64,000 nt of DNA from Siniperca chuatsi (lineage: Eukaryota; Chordata; Actinopteri; Centrarchiformes; Sinipercidae): positions 20,437,323 through 20,501,322 of the forward strand of contig NC_058064.1 in the NCBI RefSeq assembly GCF_020085105.1. The letters run 5' to 3'. The notes below the pieces were generated by a model. That model had not been told where the DNA came from and ran no database searches. It saw nothing but the letters and a program-made list of their open reading frames with translations. A program made the position numbers and the translations under genes. Of this stretch, positions 23,965 to 34,094 are shown in pieces (the first letter of the stretch is position 1; each line of letters begins with the position of its first letter).

Positions 23965-25310
23965 CACATCTTTAGAGAGACCTGGCTGCATCACAACATC
24001 CCAGATCAAGCCACTGTACTTGACAGACAGACCGCGTTCCGGCCCGACAGAACACAAGACTCTGGTAAGACGAGGGGAGGCCGATTCCGTGTTTACATCA
24101 ATGATGCTTGGTGCTCAAACATGGTCAAGCTGATGGACAATGTTTCGCAGAAGTTGAGTTTTTATTGTTAAGATGTTGAGCCTATTATCTGCCCAGAGAA
24201 TTCACCAGTGTTTTTGTTGCTGTTGTTCACATTCCTCCAGATGCTAATTCAAAAATGCACTTCAGGAACTGTATGAGGTCATCAGCAGTCACATGCCAAA
24301 ACAACCAGATGGTGTTTTCACTGCAGCTGGTGATTTTAAAATCAGACCTCAGAACTGTCTTACCTAAGTTTCACAAGCATGTCCACACCCCCACCAGGGG
24401 AATATATACCCGGAACCATGTGTACACAAACATTTCTGGCTGCTACAAAACTCCCCTGCCCCATTTTGGTCAGTCAGACCATATGTCCCTGCTTCTCCTG
24501 CCTACTAACACCCAGCTGATAAAAAGGCTCAAACCATCAGTAAAAACAGACAAAATCATTCCCCGACCAGAAAGCCTGGATGAATGGAAAGGCGAGGGCT
24601 CTACTCAGAGCCAAAAAAGCTGTTTTTCGGTCAGGAGACGAGGAAGCTTACAACACCGCCAGAGTGAAACTGAAAGCTGGCATCAAGGAGGCAAAGCTGA
24701 GACATCAGGAGAAACTGGAGAGAGACCTCAACACCAACTACACCAAAGATATCATGTGTGAGGCCACGTTACCAGATGAGCTAAACACATTTTATGCTCG
24801 TTTTGATCTCCCAACAAAGAGTCAGCTGTCAAGTCTACTCCACCTCCTGAGGACCGGCCACTGTCAGTATCCACAGATGATGTAAGAGGAATCCTGCTGA
24901 GCGTGATTATGAGTGAAGCTGCTGGGCCTGATAACATCCCTGGCCGTGTCCTAAGAACATTACTGACAGTTTTAACATATCACTGTCACAGGAGAGCGTT
25001 CCCACCTGCTTCAAGACAGCCACCACCATCCCTGTACCAAAAAGGTCTGCAGTGACTAGTCTAAACTACCCTGTGGCTCCCCATTCTGATGAACTGCTTT
25101 GAGAAACTGCTTCTCCAGCACATAAAGAACAACATCCCAGCCAGCCTGGACCCTCACCAGTTTGCTTTCAGAACCATCCTCTGCACGCCACCATAAATAA
25201 TCGTTTTCTGTTTTTTGTTTTTGTGTGTATCATGAAGGGACTACAGCTTGCATTTTGTTGTACAACCCTGTGTTGTATAATAATTTAATCTTGAACCATG
25301 AAGTAAAATT
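23965..25310 (+). mobile_element. Jockey/Rex1-like LINE with endonuclease and RT remnants
   Basis: The 5' part encodes an endonuclease-like region with frameshifts: HHNIPDQATVLDRQTAFRPD, then TRGGRFRVYINDAWCSN (24072-24122), then PTRGIYTRNHVYTNISGCYK and PHFGQSDHMSLLLLP (24393-24510). A linker (KARALLRAKKAVFRSGDEEA, 24586) leads to the start of the reverse transcriptase ([16 protein letters not shown] near 24913; LDPHQFAFR near 25150). The frame then jumps to a 3' UTR-like segment ending near 25310, so the catalytic RT core is deleted. Several stops show it is dead. Confidence 0.75.
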
Positions 25311-25409
25311 TTCCTGAAGAGAAACTCTGCTTTCCTAAGACACAACCATAATTAGAAAATCTCTCTGAGTTGTCCGAGAGATTCTTCTTTACATCACACT
25401 TTCCTTGTT

Positions 25410-25870
25410 TCCCATCCTGTGTGCTGTTCAGGATCAAGTGTCACTGCAAACTGCTAAAGCCTCTTCAGCTCAGATTCAAGCATCTTCTTTATCTCTTTAC
25501 TGAGCGTCTCCACAGCTGCCACAGCTCTCCTCACAGTCCCCTCATGAACTCTGACCTCTGATGAAGCATTTAGCCTGTTTCTCTGTTGTTTTCTGCTTCT
25601 CTTCCAGGTGAGTCTCACAGTAGAAGGTCGGACACACCAGGCAGGACTTTAGGGCCTTCAGTCTGCTTTCAGTGCAGACATCACAGAGAACATCTCCTGC
25701 CTTGATTCGTTTTCGCTCTACACTGCTGGCTTTCTTTTGAGCTGACTTCCTGAACTGATCAGCCATCTCAGATAAGACAGTATTTTCCCATGCTTGTGTG
25801 ATGCACTTCTTGCAGAAGTTGTGTCCACATGTGACTAGATGACAGAAACTGCTCTTCAGATAGCAGACTG
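25410..25870 (-). pseudogene. TRIM-family (bloodthirsty-like) E3 ligase pseudogene
   Basis: Read on the minus strand, about 25845-25800 encodes the middle of a RING finger (FCHLVTCGHNFCKKCIT). The frame then jumps, without the second half of the RING, to SEMADQFRKSAQKKASS and a first B-box-like block, LCDVCTESRLKALKSCLVCP TFYCETH (about 25690-25600). After a second gap, 25540-25410 reads VHEGTVRRAVAAVETLSKEI, KKMLESELKRL, a stop, and FAVTLDPEQ, the coiled coil leading to a PRY start. The B-box and coil match the fish bloodthirsty/TRIM group. Two internal losses, a stop and no SPRY domain make it a remnant. It lies between two LINE fragments. Confidence 0.75.
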
Positions 25871-25959
25871 CTAGCAGCTGCCATATTATATCTATATATG
25901 AGACCAAATTAAAAAAAATGTGAAATAACAAAAATACATATTTTTGAGTATCTTGTTGA

Positions 25960-26375
25960 AAAATGTAACAATGTGAGTTTTAGAACAAAAGCAATTGCTC
26001 GGGTGGTGGTGCGTGCTCGGCTGGTTCCCTTGCTGATGGCTTCTGCAATAGGTTTCAGCCAAGTGTGTTGGCCCTGGCTGAGTGCTTTTGGGCAGGAGCT
26101 CAATATGTACTCCAAAGACCCTTTTGCTGAGCACAGTGGGCAGTTTAGAGAATCCGCTTTGCCCCAGCTGAAGAGGTTCGTTGGGTTAGGCAAGACGTCG
26201 TACACTGCCCGAATCAGTAAAGTGATGCAGTACAGCTCCGCCTGCCAGAGATCCACCCATGTGACTCTCCGGTCCACGGCTTGCTCTCACCTTGTCCAGG
26301 CCCCCTGCTGGCTCATACCAGCTGCTCTGCTCGGCCTCCCTTCCACCACCGCAGCCCTCACCTCCTCCTGAATCA
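25960..26375 (-). mobile_element. LINE ORF C-terminal fragment (zinc-binding RT tail)
   Basis: An open minus-strand frame encodes VTWVDLWQAELYCITLLIRA, VYDVLPNPTNLFSWGKADS, NCPLCSAKGSLEYILSSCPK ALSQG and continues to about 25965. The CPLC...H-like...C arrangement after a DVLP-NL-W motif is what I associate with the zinc-binding tail of some LINE reverse transcriptases in fish. The 5' part (26375-26280) is joined by a frameshift. The exact LINE clade is uncertain. Confidence 0.5.
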
Positions 26376-26639
26376 GCCTTCACTTCTCTTTCCCCTTACT
26401 TTTCTCGTACCGTGGCGTTGGGAACATTTCACGTTTTGGCCAAAAAATTAATTGAGATTAAAAAATAAAAACAGGATCGGTGGTTCTATGCTTTCATTTT
26501 TCTCCTTTCCTTTGTATCTAATTCTATGGGAAAGATATAATGTTTTATGTGGGAACTCCACTGATTTTACACATCAGTTTGTTTACAGGTTTTGGGGAGC
26601 TCTACTGCATATGTGAAACAAGTTGTATAAAGCCTTTAG

Positions 26640-27245
26640 AGTCTCAGAGGGAGCTGCGTGAAGTCTGATAAACGTCCTCCAGTGATGTCGCTCGAGTTAG
26701 CGTCGGTTGGAGCTGAAGACTACAAGTTTGAAAATGTAAGAAATCAGGGGGCGCTGTTGAGCAAGACATGGAGTAAGACGTGTTTGATTAGCGCTCCTGC
26801 AAAACTGTTAATAATTCTACATTGCAACAGCATCCACAGCACGAAATCCTATTTTAACACACGCTTGACGCACATAAATTAAAATTTGATATCGGTCGAG
26901 AATCAATGTTATACCTGGCAGCAAATCTCTAAAAACACAAGTACGCCGGCTCCTCCAGTACAAGGCCTGAAGCTTCCAGGTAACCCCAACCAACCTGGTC
27001 CTCAGGCAAAACCAGAAGTTACGAACATGGACTTTGAGGTGATTAAATCGGACATTTTCTCTGTCCTCCCTGTGGTCAGATATATTCTCAGTGATTAAGC
27101 AGGAATTGAAGAACGCACTAGCCAAAGATTTTTGACACAAAAAAAGCGAACTACAAGTCGTAAAAGCTGAAATCGCGAACAATGCTGCTGCCTTCCACCC
27201 GAAATCGAGCAAATGAAGGGAAACATTGGAGACGTTGAGGGGGGG
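26640..27245 (+). mobile_element. Tx1-like LINE 5' end and ORF1 start, + strand
   Basis: 26985-27245 encodes, with frameshifts, MDFEVIKSDIFSVLPVV, then ELKNALAKDF and KSELQVVKAEIANNAAAF. These match block by block the minus-strand ORF1 at 29593-30000 (DLKADILSSLRADI, ELKNALTEDF, KSELKEVKSEIVNNTVAI). The preceding 350 bases look like its 5' UTR and include a piece shared with repeat family R1 (26645-26735). A minus-strand RT fragment follows directly, so the two pieces face each other. Confidence 0.65.
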
Positions 27246-27249
27246 AGTA

Positions 27250-27713
27250 TCGGATGGAGAGGGATTATAAAGAATATTAAGAAGAATGAATACCAGTTCT
27301 TCATAAAGCCTGTTTGGTTTGCTGAGATGATTGAAAGGAGGGATACCTCAAGACGACAGACGAAGAGTTTTGCAAGAAGCTTTACTTCTGTGTTCAGGAG
27401 AGAAATCGGGTGGTATGAGTCAGATTGAAGAGGATAGCATAGTTGGGAGAAGAGAATTTGAGGAAAGCGATTCCTTGAAAACAGAGAGAAAAAGAGGGGA
27501 ACGTGTTTCTGAGAATGTTTTAAAGAATTCAGACGGATAGCCATCAGGTCCTGGAGATTTGCCGCTTTGTATACTCCTGATCACCTCTGTGACCTCTTCA
27601 ATGGAGATATTCTCCTCTAATTCAGCAGCCAGCATCTGATCTACTTGTCAAGATTGTGAAAAAACATATCTAGGGCAGATTCATCATCCAGTGGTTCTGA
27701 AGTGTAAAGGCAG
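27250..27713 (-). mobile_element. Tx1-like LINE reverse transcriptase fragment
   Basis: On the minus strand, EELEENISIEEVTEVIRSI-like sequence leads to QSGKSPGPDGYPSEFFKTFS (about 27580-27515), then SDSYHPISLLNTEVKLLAKL (about 27425) and SIISANQTGFMKN (about 27325). These are motifs 0 to 2a of a Tx1/L1-like RT with a frameshift between them. The right edge abuts the tail of the LINE at 27714-28562, which appears to have inserted here. Confidence 0.75.
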
Positions 27714-28562
27714 GAATCAGAATCAGAAATACTTTATTGATCCCTGAGGGGAAACTCTTGTTACAGCAGCTCACCTTTACGTCAGTGCACACAGGAATAG
27801 AAGTACTAGCAAAAAATATAATACACTATAATACAGGTCAGAAAATAAATTAAGTACCAAGTGGGTATAAGTATAAAATATGTGGGAAGTACAAAGTGGG
27901 TTTACCGGTTGATAGTAATAATACGGTATAAGGTAATAGTGCATGAACTGTCAAGTTAAGTGTAGCTTATTAAGGTTATAATGAGACGGAGGATATTGCA
28001 CAGCAGTAATAGAGGTATGAGTAATATCAATATCAATAAATAGGGAATTATAAACTAAAATATTGCACAGGAGTATTAAACAGAATATTGCACAATCATG
28101 TCAAGTATTGCAGAGATGTTAATGCTCAATGTCCAGTTTAGTGACCTAGGGTCATACAGACTGACTCTTAGAGGGAGGAGTTAAAGAGTTTGATGGCCAC
28201 AGGCAGGAATGACTTCCTGTGGCGCTCTGTGGTGCATTGAGGGGGAACATCCTCAGCATTGTCCGGCAGATGTTGAAGGACCTCAGCCTCCTCAGGAAAT
28301 AGAGGCGGCTCTGGCCCTTCCTGTAAAGAGCTTGGGTGTTCTTAGCCCAGTCCAGTTTGTTATCCAAGTGTACTCCCAGGTACTTGTAATCCTCCACAAT
28401 GTCCACACTGACTCCCTGGATGGAAACCAGGGTCACTGGTGCCTTGGCCCTCCGTAGATCCACAACCAGCTCCTTGGACTTTGTCGCATTGAGCTGCAGA
28501 TGGTTCTGCTCACACCATGAGACAAAGTTCCCCACCGCAGCCCTGTACTCAGTCTCAGCACC
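27714..28562 (-). mobile_element. 5'-truncated jockey-like LINE nested in Tx1 element
   Basis: Minus-strand frame 28535-28240 encodes the end of a reverse transcriptase: NFVSWCEQNHLQLNATKSKE LVVD, VEDYKYLGVHLDNKLDWAKN and YFLRRLRSFNICRTMLRMF, after which a deletion shifts the frame. The 3' UTR runs to a tail of repeated TCTGAT units preceded by GGATCAATAAAGTA (read on the minus strand) near 27716-27755. The clean 3' end and ragged 5' end are typical of LINE insertion. It separates Tx1 RT sequence on its left from Tx1 endonuclease sequence on its right. Confidence 0.8.
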
Positions 28563-28599
28563 ACGAATAATAGTGATGAAAGCATGAATTTATTTTCAA

Positions 28600-28890
28600 A
28601 TGGTCGGTGTGTTTTAGACCTTGTTCATCACTAATTTCAGGTATATACTGATGGACATCACAAATGGTATATTTTTACTGATTAGGATCGCTGCCCTCCA
28701 TCCACCTCTCAATCTAAATTGATCAGCAGTGCAGAGATGAGTCTCCTGAAGTCAGCCTTGAGATTGCCAAGATGAGAGCGTACCTTTCTATGCTTCACAG
28801 GATGATTTAAGGACTTGATGTTCCAGCTCACAAAGTTTATCATGCAACCCTTAGTCTCTCCTAAATTATTTTTGTCAGCCATCTGGAATA
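28600..28890 (-). mobile_element. Tx1-like LINE ORF2 endonuclease start
   Basis: On the minus strand the frame reads MINFVSWNIKSLNHPVKHRK VRSHLGNLKAD, then after a frameshift THLCTADQFRLRGGWRAAIL ISKNIPFVM, the beginning of an apurinic-type endonuclease. It is the 5' end of ORF2 belonging with the ORF1 at 29593-30000. Most of the endonuclease is lost before the nested LINE. Confidence 0.7.
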
Positions 28891-29592
28891 ATAGTGGATA
28901 GTAAATACAATAATAATAAAATCGTAAATACAACCCAAAACTTCAAGACATGAAAGACAATTAATGAAACAAACAAACAAACAGTATAGATCTGGTAGGT
29001 TCCCAACCCCTGTCACCCAACAGAACATGGTGACTGCGACACTTTAAGCAAACAAAACCATACATTGAGTGTTGGTAATGGGGAATGAGTTAGTGTCCAG
29101 TAGTGTCCACCTCCTCTTCAGAAATAGAAATAACAAGCGCATGAAGCCAATATAAAATTCAGTAGTGCCAGTGAAGCAAGAAAGGACTGCACATGGATGA
29201 ACGGAGTAAATGATAGTTAGTAATATATGTGAAATGTTTGTAAATGAACAAATTAAAGTAAATAAATAAATAAATAAATAAAGAACCACGCTATGACATA
29301 TGGCATATTAACATAAAAATCATCATGTCAACTATAGAATTATAACACTCAGGGACTGATATGAGAATGCATGCACATACACATGTACCACATACCTACA
29401 GCATATGCACACATACACGCACACACACACACACACACCAGAACCAACCTCTAAACAACATATGAATAAAGCGAATAGGTAAATGTCATCCCTTTAAATA
29501 TAATTTTCTATGGTCCATCATCAAATTTTCCACACAGTGGCAATTGCCTGAGGCTACTAGAGAGTTGGGTTCAAGATACGAGTGGATCAACA
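28891..29592. repeat. Spacer of the Tx1 element with simple repeats
   Basis: Contains an AAAT run (about 29254-29281) and an AC run (about 29417-29438). It lies between ORF1 and ORF2 of the minus-strand Tx1 element and has no recognised coding sequence. Other insertions may be present. Confidence 0.5.
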
Positions 29593-30120
29593 TCACTTTG
29601 CAACAGTGCAACAGTGTTCTTCATGTAGGCCATTGTCTTCACTGGGTCCAGAAACCTGTTGTATCTCTGTCCTACCTTCCATGTCCTTATTCTTCTCCTT
29701 CAAATTAGCCAACTCCGTTTTAAGTTCAGCAACTGTCACCTGTAGCGTGGTGACCTCACCCGACCATTTTGACAAGCCATCCTCCATGTTGCCAATAGTG
29801 GCCTTAATCTTATCCATTTCAGAGCGAATAGCCACCGTGTTGTTTACAATTTCGGACTTGACCTCCTTCAACTCACTTTTAGGAAAGTTAAAGTCTTCAG
29901 TGAGTGCATTCTTTAGTTCTGCCCTGATAACAACAGAGATGTCCGCTCTCAGTGAGGAGAGAATGTCTGCTTTCAAATCTGTGGCGTCCATTTCTGACTG
30001 ACTGTGGAGTGGGTGGTTGGTCACGCAGAGTGTTCGAGGGGCCGGTGTATTTATATTTATAGAGCTTGGTCGCCATTGAGGTAATGCATACAGTTCAAAC
30101 TTGCTCCAGGGTATCTCCAT
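29593..30120 (-). mobile_element. Tx1-like LINE ORF1, coiled-coil protein
   Basis: A 175-codon minus-strand frame is uninterrupted. From Met at about 29991 it reads MDATDLKADILSSLRADISV, ELKNALTEDFNFPKSELKEV, then a heptad-rich stretch (VTTLQVTVAELKTELANLKE). This is the N-terminal coiled-coil part of the ORF1 nucleic-acid-binding protein of Tx1-like LINEs. The C-terminal RNA-binding part is missing, so it is truncated rather than functional. Confidence 0.7.
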
Positions 30121-30124
30121 ATGT

Positions 30125-30480
30125 TAGAAAGTGATACTCACGTTACATTTGCAGAAAGTGCGCAACAAAATAATTGTTTTAGAAAAGTTAGACAGGAGCT
30201 CAGCTCCTACTCCATTACTGGCTCACTGGCACCCCCACCCTGTCTAACAGTAGAGGCCACGATGTTGCTGTGAGAGACTGAGAATGTAAGTACAGTGTGT
30301 ATGTGCACGCACATATGTGAGTTGCCGCCGCGGGTGTGTTCATATAATCAAAGGAGAGAGTACATCGTCTCGTATACGTATATTCAGTTTTTATCGCTCC
30401 AAATTAATTGACTTAACTGATTTACTGAATACTTTTCTCCCTTTCTAAAAACTGTCCTGCTATTGTACAGCATTCTCTCA
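30125..30480. other. Unassigned sequence in the transposon cluster
   Basis: Probably the 5' UTR of the Tx1 element plus flank. No gene seen. Confidence 0.4.
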
Positions 30481-30484
30481 AAAC

Positions 30485-30722
30485 CTAACACGGCAGTGGC
30501 AGACGGCCGTCCACCATTGAGTCTGGTTCTGTCCAAGGTTTCTGCCTCTTAAAGGAAGTTTTTTCTTGCCACTGTCACCAAATGCTTGCTCATGGTGGGA
30601 TTTGTTGGGTCTCTGTAAATAATATTATAAAGAGTATGGTCTAGACCTGCTCTATAGGAAATGTGCAATGAGATAACTTCTGTTATGAATTGGCGCTATA
30701 TAAATAAAATTGAATTGAATTT
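30485..30722 (+). repeat. L2-type LINE 3' end
   Basis: Sequence GGCGCTATATAAATAAAATT followed by GAATTGAAT at 30692-30720, with GGTCTAGACCTGCTCTATAG upstream, is a very common fish LINE 3' end with a short tandem tail. A minus-strand copy of the same end lies at 62047-62165. Confidence 0.75.
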
Positions 30723-31015
30723 AAGATACAATGGTGCCTGACCATTAAGAGCTTTGTAGGTGAGGAGAGGAATTTTAAATTCTATTCTGGATTTTACAGG
30801 GAGCCAGTCCTTGAAGTTTGTTTCATGTGGGAGTTAAAGGATAAATCCCGATCAAAGATAACCCTGAGGTTCCTTACTGTGGTGCTGGAGGCGAGGGCAA
30901 TGCCATCTAGAGCAACTATGTCTTTAGATAATGTGTCTCGGAGGTGTTTGGGGCCAAGTACAATAACTTCAGTTTAACATCAGAAAATTGCAGGTCATCC
31001 AGGTTTTTATGTCCT
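30723..31015 (-). repeat. Internally deleted L2-like LINE RT fragment
   Basis: The minus strand from 31000 contains CNFLMLN-like sequence, LGPKHLRDT-like sequence and LDGIALASSTTVRNLRVIFD, then jumps to EFKIPLLTYKALNGQAPLYL at 30790-30730. These are two RT segments normally about 150 residues apart, so the middle is deleted. Several frame changes. Confidence 0.65.
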
Positions 31016-31107
31016 TAAGGCCTTGAAGATGGTCGATAGAAGCAAATCAGTCAAAATATATATCAGGTTTTACAGTTGTTTCCAAGGTTCCTGTGAGTCA
31101 ATGTTGT

Positions 31108-31400
31108 TCAGAGGGGTGACGGTTGGTGTGGTAAACAGGGGAGACTGACCAAGCACATGGTTGTTGCCTGTGGGTCAATGACATCAGGTTCAATTCCTGT
31201 TCGCCCATTCAGATCTCCTGTTAGAAGCATGTTTCCCTGGGCCTGGAAATAAGCAATTTCTGAGTGGGGAGTTTCAAAAATGTCATCTTCGAAATAAGGA
31301 GAATCTACTGGGGGTATGTAAATATGTATGTGCTGCTGCATATCTCTGCTGCTGTAGGTGGGTAGGGGGACAAGGAGCAGGTGCTGCCACATATCTCTGC
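31108..31400 (-). mobile_element. LINE endonuclease fragment
   Basis: Open minus-strand frame containing PPVDSPYFEDDIFETPHSEI, AYFQAQGNMLLTGDLNGRTG and EPDVIDPQ. The GDLN-RTG motif fits the catalytic region of an apurinic-type LINE endonuclease. It probably belongs to the same element as the ORF1 at 31690-32825. Confidence 0.6.
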
Positions 31401-31689
31401 TGCTGGTGCTGTAAAGGTCATTGGTGAGCAGGGGCTAAGGGGGGGAGGTAACCTTTTCTGGTTGTGCTTCAAAGTGGTGAGGTTGTGGGCACGTGGTAAA
31501 TGGGAGGTCCAGGCTGAGCTGTTGTGTCTCCTCATAGTGGGGGGATGATCCTGGGATGGTGATGGGGAAGAGGAGGTCTGGGATGGTCTCTAAAGCTGCT
31601 AGTAGAGGAGGGGGTGGGTGCATTGCGTCCCAGGGCCGTGTCTTTGAGGGTCTTTGCAAATATCTTCACCCGCTCTCTGTGAAGATGGA

Positions 31690-32825
31690 GGCCATCATAG
31701 TGGCCTCTCTTTACAGAGGCTGTGTTGGTCATTTGTTCCTGTGTGGATCACCAGGCATTGAGGGCTCTTCAGGGTCTCCTTTTTCAAAAGCTTCATTGCT
31801 TGGCCTGTGGTGCTGCAGTATTTAGAGAACACTTTCTTACCAGGAAAGCTTGTTTGTGTCCAGGAATTTCCCATTAGAGTCAGCCAGCAGGACCCCTTGG
31901 GGGGCTTCCTCTTCAGGCTGAGTGGAAGGAAGCTGGGATGGGCAGAGCTGGATGTTGGCAAATGGCTATGTCAGCAGGTGCCAGGGTGTTGGGCTGAGTG
32001 CAGAGCAGAGAGGGTGTGACAGAGACATGGCAGGGGTTTGAGACACTGGCAGGGAGAGTCTGTGTCTCAATACTTGTCATTGTGGGGACTGATGAGAGTT
32101 GGTCTGTCTGTGTCAGACTTGCCTGGTGAAGCTCCTTTCTCTATTCTCCACATCCTTGTCACTTTGGCTAACTGAGCACGGAGCACACTGTTCTTTTGTT
32201 CGAGTGCCTCTAGACTTCCTCTGAGGTCAGATGCCAAGGCCTGGTTGTCTCTCTTTAGCTGCTGGAGCTCCTCTTTAAGCTGCTGTAGAGTGTTGTCTGG
32301 GTGGTCAGATAGACTGGCTTGGGTCAGCACTTTGAATTCAGCAATGTCTAGCTCCAGCAGAGCCATACTTTCCTTCCGCTGGTTGGTGGCGCTGGCAGGT
32401 GTGGGAGGAGCAGAGATTGACAAGGTGGTGGGGTTCCCTAATGGGCTCTCATCATCTTCACTCTCAGAGGGGACATTGATCCTCTTGGTGTCCACCTCAG
32501 CTTTCAACAGTGGAAGTGCCTCTTGAAAGGACTCTTGGTGTGCTTCATTCCCTTTGACCATGACCATTCCTTTGGTGTAGTATGTGATGGTAAGCAGAGG
32601 GTCATCCTTGTCAAGGTGTTCATCTTTAATCTGCCTCCAGAGCTGATGCCCTTGCTGGATACATATATATAACTACTGCACAGAGTATCTTTCCAGATGT
32701 AGATGGAATCAATGAAGAATATGAGGTTGTTCTTCCTCCTTCTTTGTTGGGTGTAGTCAGTGAAGAGGACCTCTGGGTTTTCACAGAGTGTCTTCCTTGT
32801 ATTTCTCCCTAGCTGTTCCACTTTT
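31690..32825 (-). mobile_element. LINE ORF1 with coiled coil and esterase-like domain
   Basis: Minus strand, in order: an N-terminal segment at 32825-32560 with frameshift; HTTPKEWSWSKG overlapping MVMVKGNEAHQESFQEALPL; a heptad-rich region (LQQLKEELQQLKRDNQALAS near 32290); and, after another frameshift, KVFSKYCSTTGQAMKLLKKE with CLVIHTGTNDQHSL at 31830-31700. The GTND motif is the SGNH-esterase block III found in ORF1 of several LINE families. The element is broken by frameshifts and its RT is absent. Confidence 0.65.
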
Positions 32826-32829
32826 ACAT

Positions 32830-33590
32830 TTAGCAGGGTATTGAATCTCCTTGCTCTCTACTCTGAGAGCTGTGCTGTCTTCTGATGGGTTTCCATGGCG
32901 ATGACTTGTTTACTCTACCTCTTCTTTTAGCTTCTTCAGTGCAGTTTCTCCTTTGGAATGTTGGCAACAGTTGTTAGCTAGCTTGACTGTTAGCCAGTTG
33001 TTTTAATTTATAAAAATATATCCAATGATGACATTTCCTCTTCTGTTCTTGTTGATTACTGAGGTTACCTCTTTTTTGGAGTCCTTTCTGAGGTTACCTC
33101 TTTTTTGGAGTCCTTTCTGAGGTTACCTCTTCTTTGGAGTCCTTTCTGAGGATTATTTGAAGATAATTTTGAGATGTATCAAACATACAACCGACCGACC
33201 ATAATACATCTGACCTGTGCAGCAGCTGAACAACAACTGGACCACAGGGTAGCAGTGTGAAAAGGGTTGGCCAGGAGATCCATCTACTGGAGTTGAAAGA
33301 GGGGAAAAGAATATTTAATTGATAAATGGACACATTTATATTTTGAGAAGTCCATGCTTGCACTTCCAAGGATAGGTATGCCTGTTTACCTCATGCGTAT
33401 GGTGACACAGGAAGTTCATCCCTCTGGCACAAGAAGTCTTTCTCAATGAGGTTTTGTGGCAGCTCAGATCTTTTTGGTGGATTACTGACATCAGTGTCTC
33501 GTCTGTGCCACATATATTCTGCATATTCTTCAGTTTAAATTTCTTGATCTTGTTCCAGGTGGACGCTTCAGCATAATGTGAAATGTGCTG
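32830..33590. other. Probable 5' region of the esterase-type LINE
   Basis: No open frame of interest. It contains the 29-bp triple repeat at 33061-33147 and may be that LINE's 5' UTR. Confidence 0.4.
33061..33147. repeat. 29-bp tandem repeat, three units
   Basis: Three head-to-tail units starting GAGGTTACCTCTTTTTTGGA and ending GTCCTTTCT. The first two are identical and the third differs by one base (TTTTTT to TTCTTT). It lies upstream of the minus-strand LINE ORF1. Confidence 0.95.
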
Positions 33591-33591
33591 T

Positions 33592-34088
33592 TGTCACGGC
33601 TAGTGCCAAAGAAGGCAACAGGAAAACTGAGGGATTAGACCCAAACGCAGACTAGGAGGCAGAGCTGGTGCAGTTCAAAGGATTTGTTACCAAAGTACAA
33701 CAGGCTTATGGTGTAGTAAGGCAGGCAGAGGTCACAACCAGGAAAGTAAGTCCAAACACAGGCAAACAAATCTGTTAGGGAGCAGGCAGAAGTCCATTAA
33801 ACAGGCAAGGTCCAAAAAAAACTGTCCAAAACATGGGGAAAATGGCTGGACCGTTGGCACACAAGCCAAGACAAACTGACACTGAAGGGCTGAAACCACA
33901 CAGACTAAATACTCAGGTGAGGGGAGATAACAAGACACAGGTGAAACTAATTAAGGCAGGACAAACACACTGGAAGTGAAGCTACTGACATGAGAGGAGA
34001 GGAAAAATACAAAATAAAACAGGAAACATTGACAGAAAAGCATGAAACAAAGGAGAACCTGAATTAAGGAGCAGAGCAGGTCATGACA
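33592..34088. mobile_element. Non-autonomous DNA transposon, family M3 copy 1
   Basis: The ends are short inverted repeats, TGTCACGG and CATGACA, with GCTGT directly repeated on both sides (33587-33591 and 34089-34093). The interior shares GGCAGAGCTGGTGCAGTT (33660) and CTCAGGTGAGGGGAG (33913) with copy 2 at 37538-38023. No transposase. The class is not determined. Confidence 0.75.
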
Positions 34089-34094
34089 GCTGTT

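Noticed and set aside
33061..33147. CRISPR-like array
   Set aside because: Units are contiguous without spacers, only three copies, in a vertebrate genome. It is a simple tandem repeat.
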